Source: Methanoculleus chikugoensis | GTDB lineage: Archaea > Halobacteriota > Methanomicrobia > Methanomicrobiales > Methanoculleaceae | Length of the DNA stretch: 47,858 nucleotides | Direction of reading: 5' to 3' | NCBI RefSeq assembly: GCF_900095385.1 | Contig: NZ_FMID01000033.1 | Span: forward strand, 1 to 47,858 | Shown: positions 8,390 through 16,941 of the stretch, piece after piece | Position numbering within the stretch: the stretch's first letter is position 1 | Layout: each line of letters opens with the position of its first letter | Position numbers and translations under genes: made by a program | Notes under the pieces: generated by a model | What the model was told of the DNA's origin: nothing | Databases searched by the model: none | The model's input: only the letters and a program-made list of their open reading frames with translations

Positions 8390-9009
8390 AGTTCTCGGAC
8401 TGGGAGCCTCATTACACTGCAATTCTGGATTATTTCGGGTTCGACCGCGATGCGGACGAGGCGGCCGCCCGGGTGCTCGCGGATCTTGCCGGTCGCGACG
8501 ACGTCGGGCTGCTTGAAACGCTCATCCGGGGGAGGGCGGTGACGGTCTGCGGGAACGCCCCCTGCCTTCCCGGGGAGCTCGACCGGATCGAGGGGACGGT
8601 GCTTGCCGCCGATGCGGCGGCGGAGGTGCTCGCGGATCACGGTATCCGGCCGGACGCGGTCTTCACCGACCTCGACGGGGCGACGGACGTCTTCATCGAT
8701 CTCTCGGAACAGGGGACGGTGATGGTCGTGCACGCCCACGGCGACAATCTTCCGCTCCTCCGCCACTGGGTTCCGCGTATAACGGGGCCGCTCGTCGCCA
8801 CCACGCAGGCGGCACCGCTCCCTCACGTTCACAACTTCGGCGGGTTCACCGACGGCGACCGGGCGGTCTTTGCCGCCGACGAACTCGGGGCGGCGAGCGT
8901 CCGGATTGTCGGGTTCGATCTTGCCGACAAAAACGTCGACCCCCTCAAGCGGGGGAAACTCTACTGGGCGGGGGAACTCCTGCGCCTGCTTGGGTATGAC
9001 CTCCAGTAA
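8386..9009 (+). CDS. mptE: 6-hydroxymethyl-7,8-dihydropterin pyrophosphokinase, MptE-like (DUF115)
   Basis: A 207-residue protein of the archaeal DUF115/MptE family. The diagnostic motifs are CGNAPCL near residue 50, VFTDLDG near 92-98 and AHGDN near 115. MptE transfers pyrophosphate from ATP to 6-hydroxymethyl-dihydropterin during biosynthesis of tetrahydromethanopterin, the C1 carrier of methanogenesis. The ATG overlaps the preceding phosphoesterase stop codon (ATGA), implying translational coupling. The length is normal for the family. The specific assignment rests on motifs; other DUF115 proteins of unknown role exist. Confidence 0.8.
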   Translation: MKFSDWEPHYTAILDYFGFDRDADEAAARVLADLAGRDDVGLLETLIRGRAVTVCGNAPCLPGELDRIEGTVLAADAAAEVLADHGIRPDAVFTDLDGATDVFIDLSEQGTVMVVHAHGDNLPLLRHWVPRITGPLVATTQAAPLPHVHNFGGFTDGDRAVFAADELGAASVRIVGFDLADKNVDPLKRGKLYWAGELLRLLGYDLQ

Positions 9010-9038
9010 ACCATTGTATCTAACATTTGTGATGTTGC

Positions 9039-9120
9039 CTCACGCGAAGATCGCGAAGCCGCGAAGGGAGTTTCCAGTCCCCCGACATTGGACTTCGCGC
9101 TCTTCGCGGCTTCGCGCGAG
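9039..9120. repeat. Inverted repeat built from CGCGAAG units
   Basis: The left arm (9039-9066) and right arm (9093-9120) form a long imperfect hairpin. CTC(A/G)CGCGAAG closes the base, and further CGCGAAG heptamers lie in both arms. The intervening 26 nt is the loop. It lies between two co-directional genes. REP-like extragenic palindromes of this style occur widely. It could be an mRNA processing or partial termination element; no T-run follows. Confidence 0.6.
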
Positions 9121-9145
9121 TCTACCGGGAGGATTGAGTTAGCAC

Positions 9146-10795
9146 ATGCCGGAGTCAACTAACGCCCTCATCATCGACGGCTACGTCGACGAACCCGCGT
9201 GCCTCGGCGTTTCGCCCTACGTCTCCCCATACATCCGGGAGGTCGCCGGGGTCCTCGCCGGACACGGCTACGCACCCCGCTACGTCACCATCGACCAGGT
9301 CCGGGCCGATCCCTCGATCGTCGCCCGCTACGAGCGCGGCGATCTCGTGGTGATGATCGCCGGCCTGACGGTGCCGGGAGCATACATCGGGGGGAAACCC
9401 GCGACCCTGACGGAGATCCAGCAGCTCGGGATCCTGCTCCGGCAGCCGACCACCGCGATCGGCGGGCCGATCGCCTTCGGCTACGCTCCCGGGGGTGGGA
9501 AGAAGGCGATCCGGCAGGCGATCGCCGGGTTCGACGTCACGCTCTCCGGATCGCCCGCGGTCGCGCTGGATTCCTGGCTCTCGGGCGGGGAGCCTGCCGG
9601 CGCGGGCGATTACTCCCTGACCGACCCCTGGGCCGCGGCAGGCGCCGGGATCGTGGCGCAGCACCCGGCATTCCCGTACGTGATCTGCGAACTCGAGACC
9701 GCGACCGGGTGTTCGCGGGCGACGGTCGGGGGATGCTCGTTCTGCACCGAACCGTTCTACGGGCTTCCGCGCTACCGGAGCATCGAGGGGATCGCGGAGG
9801 AGGTGGCGGCGCTCCATGCGGCGGGTGTGCGCCACTTCAGGCTCGGCCGGCAGCCGGATCTCCTCGCCTACAAAAGCAGCGGCGGGGAGTTCCCGGTTCC
9901 GCGCCCCGAAGCACTCGAAGATCTCTTCTCGGCCGTCCGGGAGAACGCCCCCGCCCTCAGAACTCTGCACATCGACAACATCAACCCCGGCACCATCGCC
10001 CGGCACGAGGACGCGGCGCGGGCGGCGCTCGAGGCGATCGTCGCCGGCCACACCCCGGGAGACACCGCGGCCTTCGGGATGGAGACCGCCGATCCGGCGG
10101 TTGTCGCGGCGAACAACCTCAAGGCCATGCCGGACGACGTCTTCCGCGCGATCGAGGTCGTGAACGAAGTCGGGGGGAAACGGACGGGGGGCGTCCCCGA
10201 GCTCCTTCCGGGCCTGAACTTCATCGCCGGACTTGCAGGGGAGACGCCGGCGACGTTCGACGCAAACGAGGCGTTCCTCAAGCGGGTGCTTGATGCCGGG
10301 CTCCTGGTACGGCGGGTGAATATCCGGCAGGTGATGCCGTTTGAGGGAACAAAGGCCTACAACGAGAACACCCTCGGGAAGCACGACGCCCGGTTCCGCT
10401 CCTTCAAGGAGTGGGCACGGAAAGAGTTCGACGAACCGATGCTCCGCCGGGTCTTTCCGGTCGGCACTGTTCTCCCGGAGGTCGTCGTCGAAGTTCCCGG
10501 AAAACCGTCGTTCGGGCGGCAGATGGGCTCGTATCCCATCCTCGTCGGGATCCCCATCGAACTCCCGGCACGGGCGGTGCTCGACACCGTCGTAGTCGAC
10601 TGGGGGATGCGGTCGGTGACGGCACTCCCCTCTCCGGTCGAGGTCAACACCCTGCCGGTAGCGGCGCTCCGGTGGATCCCGGGGGTGGGCAAGAAGAGAG
10701 CGGTGACTATCGCCGCCCGCCGGCCTTTTAGTGGTCTTGATGAGTTCCGGGAGGTCGCCGGGGAGACGGGGATCGAGGACGTGATGAGGTTTTAG
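9146..10795 (+). CDS. Radical SAM protein with C-terminal helix-hairpin-helix
   Basis: A 549-residue protein. A Rossmann-like region resembling a B12-binding fold occupies about residues 10-170. The radical SAM core begins with cysteines C189, C197 and C200, arranged CX7CX2C rather than the usual CX3CX2C, inside the familiar context ETATGC...GGCSFC. The following barrel has the GMET and N-x-NPG strands typical of MiaB-like enzymes. The C-terminus (about 505-545) carries a helix-hairpin-helix (LRWIPGVGKKRAVTIAARRP), which suggests nucleic-acid contact. I infer an RNA- or DNA-linked radical enzyme; the reaction is unknown. The frame is clean through the cysteine region, so the spacing is real. 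A T6 run lies about 80 nt after the stop. Confidence 0.88.
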   Translation: MPESTNALIIDGYVDEPACLGVSPYVSPYIREVAGVLAGHGYAPRYVTIDQVRADPSIVARYERGDLVVMIAGLTVPGAYIGGKPATLTEIQQLGILLRQPTTAIGGPIAFGYAPGGGKKAIRQAIAGFDVTLSGSPAVALDSWLSGGEPAGAGDYSLTDPWAAAGAGIVAQHPAFPYVICELETATGCSRATVGGCSFCTEPFYGLPRYRSIEGIAEEVAALHAAGVRHFRLGRQPDLLAYKSSGGEFPVPRPEALEDLFSAVRENAPALRTLHIDNINPGTIARHEDAARAALEAIVAGHTPGDTAAFGMETADPAVVAANNLKAMPDDVFRAIEVVNEVGGKRTGGVPELLPGLNFIAGLAGETPATFDANEAFLKRVLDAGLLVRRVNIRQVMPFEGTKAYNENTLGKHDARFRSFKEWARKEFDEPMLRRVFPVGTVLPEVVVEVPGKPSFGRQMGSYPILVGIPIELPARAVLDTVVVDWGMRSVTALPSPVEVNTLPVAALRWIPGVGKKRAVTIAARRPFSGLDEFREVAGETGIEDVMRF

Positions 10796-10877
10796 GGCGG
10801 GGATGGCGGGGAACACTTTCCGTCACACTGGCACTCACACCTGTTTGGAGTTCAACCGCTAAGTCTCCTGCTTGTCG

Positions 10878-10883
10878 TTTTTT
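10878..10883 (+). terminator. T-run after the radical SAM gene
   Basis: Six T residues about 80 nt downstream of the stop codon and just before the repeat element. This is a plausible intrinsic terminator. Confidence 0.4.
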
Positions 10884-10934
10884 GATATATTGCCCTCTTG
10901 GTGCGTGAACCCTGTCCTTCCGAGCGTTGTATAT

Positions 10935-11127
10935 CCGTACACGGCTTTCCACTGAATATCGCCACGCACTGCCCCCGCCCCTGAGGGGCGGGGGAGGAGG
11001 CCGGAGGCCGGGGGGGTGGGGGTTGCAGGTGTCCGGATATAAGGTAGAGACAGGGGAGGGGGGCGTACCCCCCTCCCCGTCAGCCCCACCCCTCGTGGCG
11101 ATATTCCCTCGGAATCCGTGCATGGGG
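10935..11127. repeat. Dispersed TIR-hairpin element, copy A
   Basis: A non-coding element of about 193 bp between two convergent genes. The ends are imperfect inverted repeats that share the 13-mer GAATATCGCCACG (10954-10966, and its complement at 11094-11106), flanked by CACGG-like outer parts. Inside are two perfect hairpins. CCCCCGCCCC (10972-10981) pairs with GGGGCGGGGG (10985-10994). GGGGAGGGGGG (11053-11063) pairs with CCCCCCTCCCC (11068-11078). The sequence AGGAGGCCGGAGGCCGGG follows the first hairpin. Related copies occur at 16.7, 16.95 and 33.3 kb. There is no open frame of its own. It may be a MITE-like element or a structured RNA or terminator module. Confidence 0.8.
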
Positions 11128-11175
11128 CTATGCGATGTTCCGACAGAAAGCGGCTGTCCTGCCGAACGCCTCCTC

Positions 11176-12312
11176 CTACTCCTCCTCCCGCAGTTCCATC
11201 ACCCGCAGAACGTCCGTCCGGGTCACGATCCCGACCAGGGTATCGTCCTCGACGACGGGAATCCTCCCGATGTCCTGGCCGGTTATGATCCGGAGCGCGT
11301 CGATGAGCGGTGCCGACGGTGGGAGGGCGGTCGGGTTCCGGGTCATGACGTCGCGCACCTGCATCGCCTCCCGGTCGATCGGCGAGATCTTGTGGACGTC
11401 GGCGAGGGCGATGATCCCCACGAGCGATCCCCGGTCCACCACTGGAAAGCCGAGGTGCTTCGTCTCGTACATCATGTCCACCACCTGCGAGAGCGGCATC
11501 GTCGGTTCCACCGTGACGACGGGTCTGCTCATCGCATCCGCCACCGTGACGTCCTGCAGCAGGATGTTGTAGCGGAGGAACGTGGCCTCCTGGTTCGCCC
11601 CGATGTAGATGAAGAAGGCGATGAGGATCAGGATGGGGTTTAAGAGCAGGAGCCCGACGATCCCGAAGAGGACGGCGAACCCTTTCCCGACGTCGGCGGC
11701 GATCCGGGTCGCCCGGGAGAGCGGCATCCGGCGGGCGAGCCATGCCCGCAGCACGCGCCCGCCGTCCATGGGGAACGCCGGGAGGAGGTTGAACCCGAAG
11801 AGCAGGACGTTCAGGAGCCCGAGGTAGCCGAAGGTGAAGACCAGAACGCCGGCGACTCCTGGATCCAGGTCGATCGCCGCAACGACGTAGACGAGGGCGC
11901 TGGAGATCACGCCGACCGCAAGGCTCGTCAGCGGGCCCGCGAGCGCCATGGGGAGTTCGATCTTCGGGTCCGGCATCGTCTCCTCCATCTGGGAGACTCC
12001 CCCGAGAATGAGGAGCGTGATGCTGTGGATCTCAATCCCCTTTGCTTTTGCGATGAGCGAGTGGGCCATCTCGTGGATGAAGACGCCGAAGAAGAGACCG
12101 AGCGCCACGACGGTTCCGAGGATGTAGGGGTTGAATCCCGCCGTAATCAGCGTCATGTCGATAGGGACACCGAAGAGAGCCTGGATCAACTCGGTCGTGA
12201 GCTCGATCTGGCTCCCGATGATCCAGGCGAAGAGGGGGATCACCAGGAGGAAACTCCAGTGCAGTTTGACCGGAATCCCGGCCAGGTTCCCGATCTGTAG
12301 CGACGCTTCCAT
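11176..12312 (-). CDS. Site-2 protease-like M50 membrane metallopeptidase with two CBS domains
   Basis: A 378-residue intramembrane zinc protease. The metal-binding HEMAH is at residues 80-84, and the second ligand region LLPAFPMDGGR at about 176-186. About six hydrophobic helices lie between residues 18 and 235. Two CBS domains occupy about 245-300 and 310-375, where adenine nucleotides are expected to bind. M50B proteases of this MJ0392-like group cleave membrane-embedded substrates, here probably under nucleotide control. The natural substrate is not evident. It is divergent from the PRC-barrel gene and convergent with the radical SAM gene across repeat copy A. Confidence 0.93.
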   Translation of the reverse strand: MEASLQIGNLAGIPVKLHWSFLLVIPLFAWIIGSQIELTTELIQALFGVPIDMTLITAGFNPYILGTVVALGLFFGVFIHEMAHSLIAKAKGIEIHSITLLILGGVSQMEETMPDPKIELPMALAGPLTSLAVGVISSALVYVVAAIDLDPGVAGVLVFTFGYLGLLNVLLFGFNLLPAFPMDGGRVLRAWLARRMPLSRATRIAADVGKGFAVLFGIVGLLLLNPILILIAFFIYIGANQEATFLRYNILLQDVTVADAMSRPVVTVEPTMPLSQVVDMMYETKHLGFPVVDRGSLVGIIALADVHKISPIDREAMQVRDVMTRNPTALPPSAPLIDALRIITGQDIGRIPVVEDDTLVGIVTRTDVLRVMELREEE

Positions 12313-12364
12313 GAAAAGGAGTATCTTTTTATCATTTATAGTAATATACCTTCAGAGGATACCG

Positions 12365-12628
12365 ATGAGAACCCAGATCACAGAGATGTTCGGATTACGC
12401 GTCTATACCGACAGAGCTGTCTTTATCGGGAATGTTGACGATGTCGTGCTTGATGTGGACCAGAAGAAGATCGACGCCCTTGCGGTCGGCGAGCTCAACC
12501 CCGAGATCGGGGAGGTAAAAGGCTATACCGGGCTGCAGATCCCCTTCCGCATCGTAAAGAGTGTCGGAGATATCATCATCGTCCGGCACATCCCCGGGCT
12601 CTTCAAATCCCCGGCAAAAGAAGACTGA
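12365..12628 (+). CDS. PRC-barrel domain protein
   Basis: An 87-residue single-domain protein. It opens MRTQITEMFGLRVYTDRAV and continues with alternating beta strands ending in the FRIVKSVGDIIIV strand typical of archaeal PRC-barrel proteins. These small barrels are usually protein- or RNA-binding adaptors (related to RimM and photosystem H subunit); no enzymatic role is expected. The ATG at 12365 is preceded by GAGGAT and by A/T-rich TATA-like DNA at about 12325-12340. An upstream in-frame ATG would run into the divergent protease gene and is rejected. The Thg1-like gene follows 5 nt after the stop, indicating an operon. Confidence 0.85.
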   Translation: MRTQITEMFGLRVYTDRAVFIGNVDDVVLDVDQKKIDALAVGELNPEIGEVKGYTGLQIPFRIVKSVGDIIIVRHIPGLFKSPAKED

Positions 12629-12633
12629 CCGCG

Positions 12634-13395
12634 ATGTCCGGGGCTCCCTTCCGATACAATATGGATACCGGAGATCGTGAGATCTTCTCGAACCTCACCA
12701 TCTTCCCCCCCGTTTTTGTCCGACTCGACGGCCGCGCCTTTCACCGTCTGACACGTGCGCTCCATCTCAAAAAACCGTTCGATCCCGCCTTCAACGAGAG
12801 CATGCGGGCGGTCTGCCGCTACCTTCTCACCGGGAGCGGCCTATCCCCCGCGTTCGCCTACACCTTCTCCGACGAGATCAGCCTCTACTTCCCGACGCTG
12901 CCGTTCTCGGGGCGGGTGGAGAAACTCGACTCCGTGACCGCTGCGGTTGCGGCGAGCAAACTCACGATCGAACTCGGGTGCACGGAGCCCCTTGCGTTCG
13001 ATGCCCGGACGATCCCCGCGGCGGGAGGGTTTGCGGTCGAGTACCTGGTCTCGCGCCAGAACGAGGCATGGCGCAATCACATCAATGCCTACTGCCAGAA
13101 CGCGCTCGTCGAGGAGGGAATGACCTCCCGTCAGGCCGCCGCCGCCCTCCGTGGGATGCAGTCCGCGGCGATGCACGAGATGATGTTCGAGCGGGGTGTC
13201 AACCTGGCGGAGACGCCGGCCTGGCAGCGGCGGGGGACGCTCCTCTATCGGGAAGAGTGCATAAAAGAGGGGTATAACCCCCTGACGGGGGAGACCGTCG
13301 AGGCCGCACGGACCTGCATCCGGGAACCGGAGGAGACGCCTCTCTTCTCGACAGAGGAGGGCGCGGCGCTGCTCCGGTCACTCGCCGGCGCGTGA
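12634..13395 (+). CDS. tRNA(His) guanylyltransferase (Thg1)-like protein
   Basis: A 253-residue Thg1 family enzyme that adds nucleotides in the 3'-to-5' direction to tRNA. The first metal aspartate lies in VRLDGRAFHRLT (D32). The second metal pair lies in FSDEIS (D80, E81). The later phrase SRQNEAWRNHINAYCQNAL is also characteristic. Archaeal members perform templated 5'-end addition or repair, since tRNA-His G-1 is usually genome-encoded; which role applies here is not visible. It follows the PRC-barrel gene by 5 nt. The 3' end overlaps the convergent ileS by 18 nt. Confidence 0.92.
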   Translation: MSGAPFRYNMDTGDREIFSNLTIFPPVFVRLDGRAFHRLTRALHLKKPFDPAFNESMRAVCRYLLTGSGLSPAFAYTFSDEISLYFPTLPFSGRVEKLDSVTAAVAASKLTIELGCTEPLAFDARTIPAAGGFAVEYLVSRQNEAWRNHINAYCQNALVEEGMTSRQAAAALRGMQSAAMHEMMFERGVNLAETPAWQRRGTLLYREECIKEGYNPLTGETVEAARTCIREPEETPLFSTEEGAALLRSLAGA

Positions 13396-16300
13396 GATGC
13401 CGATCCGCATCTGCACGCCTTCCACGTCCCAGTCCTTCTCGAGCGCAAAGGGCTCCGCCGGCTTCTCCCCGTTGCGGCGGACGGTGAGGGCTGCTGCCCG
13501 CACCTCCCCGGCGATCTCCTTCTGCCACTCCTCTTCTGCGATGAGCGAGGCCACCCGCTCGTCGGCGACGTCCACGGCCGCGACGATGAAGTCGTCGACG
13601 TTCAGGTCGAGCTGGCGGCGCATCTCCTGGATCCGCCGGATCACCTCGCGGGCGTACCCCTCGGCCTCCAGCGCCGGCGTGAGGGTGACGTCGACGTAGA
13701 CCGTCGCGTCCTTCATGGGCGCGGCAAAGACACCCTCGGGGAGGGCTTCCGCGAAGGTGACGTGGCGCGCCGTGATCTCGTAGTCGTCGATTTGGGCCTT
13801 TCCGTCCCGCTCGATCGCGGCCTTCAGGGCGGTGCCGTCTGCGCTCTCTATCAGCGCTTTGACCTTCGGCCCCTCTTTGCCGAACTCAGGGCCGATCGCC
13901 CGCATCACCGGTTCGGCCTGCCAGAGAATCCGGTTCCACGCGCCCGTGACGACCCTGACCGTCCGGGTGTTCGCCCGGTTCAGGGCGAGGTCGTTCAAGC
14001 CTTCGAGGGCCGTCTTCACCTCGTCGCTCCCGGTGACCACAACGGTCTCGGAGACCGGCCAGCGGAGTTTCCGTCTCCCGTTCTGCCGGGCGGTGGCAAC
14101 CGCGTCGTCGAACGACCGGATGACCTCCATGGCGCTCTCGAGGTCGGGCGCGATAAGGAGGTCGTCCGCCTCCGGCCAGTCGAGCATATGGACGCTCTCC
14201 GGGTCGCCCGTAAGACGCAGGTTCCGGTAGATCTCCTCGGCAATGTGGGGGGTGAACGGTGCAAGGAGCGCGATCAGGCGGCGCATGACGTAATATACGG
14301 TCTCGTAGGCGTACCGCTTCTCCGGCGAATCCTCCTCGAGCCACATCCTCGGCCGGACGAGCTGGACGTACCAGCGGGAGAGATCCTCGAGGATGAAGGC
14401 GGCGAGCGCCCGCGTCACCTTATGAAGGTGGTACTCCTGCAGGTCCCCGGCCGTAGTCCGGGCGAGTGAGTTCACCCGGGAGATTATCCAGCGATCCTCT
14501 TCGGGCATATCCTTGATGTGCGTCCGGACGAACGAGTCGTCCCAGCGACCTCCGGCGGATGCCGGCTCGAACGAGTCGAGAACCATATACGGGAGCGGGA
14601 ACCGGTAGACGTTCCAGAGGATGTTGAGCGTCCGGTGGATGGTCTTGACGCTGTCCCAGTTGAACTTCAGGTCGTCCCAGGGAGCGTTCGCCCAGAGGAC
14701 GTAGAACCGCAGAACGTCGACGCCGAACTGGTTCATCACCTCTTCGGGCGTCACCACGTTGCCGAAACTCTTGCTCATCTTGCGCCCGTCGGCGTCGAGA
14801 GCGAACCCGTGCATCAGGACGCTCTTGTAGGGGGCGCGGCCGAACGCCACGGTGCTCGCCCCGAGCTGGGAGTAGAACCAGCCCCGGGTCTGGTCCTGCC
14901 CTTCGGTGATGAAGTCCGCCGGCCAGAGGCGGTCGAAGGCCTCGCGCTTCCCGGGGAATCCGAGGGTCGCCCACGACGCGACCGCCGAGTCGAACCAGAC
15001 GTCGAAGATATCGGCGACCCGGCGCATCTCCCCGCCGCAGGAGCACGGGATGACGACCTCGTCCACGTAGGGGCGGTGCGGATCGGGGACCTTTGCGCCC
15101 GACCGCTCCTCGAGTTCGGCGATGGTGCCGATGACGACCCTCTCGCCGCACTGCTCGCACTGCCAGATGGGGATGGGGATGCCCCAGTAGCGCTGCCGGG
15201 AGATGCACCAGTCGCGGGAGTCCCTGACGAAGTCGTGGAACCGGGCGCTTCCCGCCCAATCGGGGTACCACTTCACCTTCGCGATCTCCTCAAGCATCGG
15301 TTCGCGGATCTCGGTGGCTTTCAGGAACCACTGTGCGGTTGCGCGGTAGATGATGGGGGTCTTGCACCGCCAGCAGTGGCCGTAGCGGTGGGTGATCGTC
15401 CGCCGGGCGAGGAGGTAGTCGTTGAGCGCGTCGATGACGAGATCGTTTGCGTCCCGGACGTACATGTCCACGAACGCCCCCGCGTCCCGGGTGAAACACC
15501 CCCCGGTGTCGACCGGGCAGAAGACCTCGAGCCCTTCCTGGATGCCGATCAGGTAGTCGTCCCACCCGTGCCCGGGAGCGATGTGGACGAGACCGGTGTT
15601 CTCGAGTTCGACGTAGTCGGCCGCGACGACCCGGTGCCGGATCTCAGCCTGGTGCGGCACCTGGCCGGCGAGCGGCGACGTGTACTCCGTCCCGACGAGG
15701 TCGCTACCGCTGACCTTCTCAAGGACGGTGTAGTCCTGGTAGCGGCCCATCTTCAGGACGGACTCGACGAGTTCGTCGGCGATCCAGAGGGTCTCCTCGC
15801 GGCCGTCCTTCTTCGCCGCCACCCGCGCATAGGTGAACGCGGGGTTGACCGCCACCGCGACGTTTGCAGGGAGCGTCCACGGCGTGGTCGTCCAGATCAC
15901 CAGGAATTCGTTCTCGCGCCCGGTGATGGGGAACTTGACGAAGATGGAAGGGTCGGTCTCGTCCCAGTACTCCACCTCCGAGTCGGCGATCGCCGTCTCG
16001 CACCGGGGGCACCAGTTCACGACCCGGTGGCCGCGTTCGAGGAGACCGCGTTCATTCGCCCGCTTGACCGCCCACCACGCGGACTCGATGTACTCCGCCT
16101 TGATCGTCTGGTAGGGGTTGTCGAAGTCGAGCCAGATGCCGAGCTGCCGGAACTGGTCGCTCATGATCTCCATGTGCGTCACGGCGAACGTCCGGCACTG
16201 CTCGATGAACGCGGCTATCCCGTAATCCTCGATATCCTTCTTGGAGGTGAACCCGAGCTGGTGCTCGACCTTCACCTCGATAGGGAGGCCGTGCATGTCG

Positions 16301-16551
16301 TAGCCGGCCCGCTCGATGACGTTTCTCCCCCGCATCCGGTGGTAGCGGAGGATGGCGTCTTTTATGATCTTGTTCCAGGCGGTGCCGAGATGGATGTGGC
16401 CGGTGGTGTACGGCGGCCCGTCGACAAAAAAGAACGCTTTCCCATCCTTCCGCACCTCCTGGACGCGTGCATAGGTATTATCCCGTTTCCAGTAGTCCTG
16501 GACTCCCGCCTCAAGTTCGCGCGGGTTATAACTGCCGGTGACTTCTTTCAC
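13378..16551 (-). CDS. ileS: Isoleucine-tRNA ligase
   Basis: A class I aminoacyl-tRNA synthetase of 1057 residues, a normal length for archaeal/eukaryotic-type IleRS. The HIGH-type motif is HIHLG at 52-56 and KMSKS at 591-595. An editing (CP1) domain lies between them and contains a Cys-rich segment (CEQCGERV and CSCGGEM). An anticodon-binding domain follows, and the C-terminal extension looks eukaryotic-like (MRRQLDLNVDDFI). The start is the GTG at 16551 (VKEVTGSYNP), preceded by GAGGGATACGAG. The frame continues upstream for 213 codons, but only through repeat elements that are low-complexity and not conserved-looking. The 3' end overlaps the Thg1-like gene on the other strand by 18 nt. Confidence 0.97.
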   Translation of the reverse strand: MKEVTGSYNPRELEAGVQDYWKRDNTYARVQEVRKDGKAFFFVDGPPYTTGHIHLGTAWNKIIKDAILRYHRMRGRNVIERAGYDMHGLPIEVKVEHQLGFTSKKDIEDYGIAAFIEQCRTFAVTHMEIMSDQFRQLGIWLDFDNPYQTIKAEYIESAWWAVKRANERGLLERGHRVVNWCPRCETAIADSEVEYWDETDPSIFVKFPITGRENEFLVIWTTTPWTLPANVAVAVNPAFTYARVAAKKDGREETLWIADELVESVLKMGRYQDYTVLEKVSGSDLVGTEYTSPLAGQVPHQAEIRHRVVAADYVELENTGLVHIAPGHGWDDYLIGIQEGLEVFCPVDTGGCFTRDAGAFVDMYVRDANDLVIDALNDYLLARRTITHRYGHCWRCKTPIIYRATAQWFLKATEIREPMLEEIAKVKWYPDWAGSARFHDFVRDSRDWCISRQRYWGIPIPIWQCEQCGERVVIGTIAELEERSGAKVPDPHRPYVDEVVIPCSCGGEMRRVADIFDVWFDSAVASWATLGFPGKREAFDRLWPADFITEGQDQTRGWFYSQLGASTVAFGRAPYKSVLMHGFALDADGRKMSKSFGNVVTPEEVMNQFGVDVLRFYVLWANAPWDDLKFNWDSVKTIHRTLNILWNVYRFPLPYMVLDSFEPASAGGRWDDSFVRTHIKDMPEEDRWIISRVNSLARTTAGDLQEYHLHKVTRALAAFILEDLSRWYVQLVRPRMWLEEDSPEKRYAYETVYYVMRRLIALLAPFTPHIAEEIYRNLRLTGDPESVHMLDWPEADDLLIAPDLESAMEVIRSFDDAVATARQNGRRKLRWPVSETVVVTGSDEVKTALEGLNDLALNRANTRTVRVVTGAWNRILWQAEPVMRAIGPEFGKEGPKVKALIESADGTALKAAIERDGKAQIDDYEITARHVTFAEALPEGVFAAPMKDATVYVDVTLTPALEAEGYAREVIRRIQEMRRQLDLNVDDFIVAAVDVADERVASLIAEEEWQKEIAGEVRAAALTVRRNGEKPAEPFALEKDWDVEGVQMRIGISRAGE

Positions 16552-16704
16552 CTCGTATCCCTCATATTCAGCACTGTGGTGTACCGTTTGTTGTTGGGAG
16601 ACAAAGTGTTTTGCGCGCGTGACCGTTGGAACAGCAGGGGCGGGAGCACCGTCGGGTGCGACCTGCAGACCGCCTGCGGCATCGAGAAAGTGGGGAGCCT
16701 GCTG

Positions 16705-16905
16705 AAACCGCGACGAACGGGCCGGTATACCGCCAAGTGCTGCCCCGCTCCCCGGACCCGGCTTCCCACCGGCAACGCCCGGGCCCCGCCCCCTGGTTGG
16801 GGGCTGCAGATGCCGGGATTGGTTGAGACAGGGGAGGGGGATGCTCCCCCTCCCCGTCGGCCCCACCCCCCATGGCGATATCCACCACGGTCCACTGCAT
16901 GGGGG
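16705..16905. repeat. Dispersed TIR-hairpin element, copy B1
   Basis: A copy of the same family as 10.95 kb, about 200 bp long, with a diverged left part (CCGCCAAGTGCTGCCCCGC). The right part is well preserved: GAGACA, then the hairpin GGGGAGGGGG (16831-16840) paired with CCCCCTCCCC (16846-16855) around ATGCT, then the CATGGCGATAT core and TGCATGGGG. Both hairpin arms are one base shorter than in copies A and C, so pairing is kept. It lies in the divergent gap upstream of ileS. Confidence 0.7.
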
Positions 16906-16941
16906 GATGCCGGGAGAAGGCGGTTTCCTGACTTGCTTTCT

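Noticed and set aside
9710-9745. Frameshift or sequencing error as the cause of the odd radical SAM cysteine spacing
   Set aside because: The reading frame is in phase on both sides and all residues fit the family context; the 4-residue insertion is in-frame.
10935-11127. A CRISPR or tandem repeat array at the G/C-rich intergenic stretches
   Set aside because: There are no regularly spaced direct repeats or spacers; the structure is inverted repeats and hairpins.
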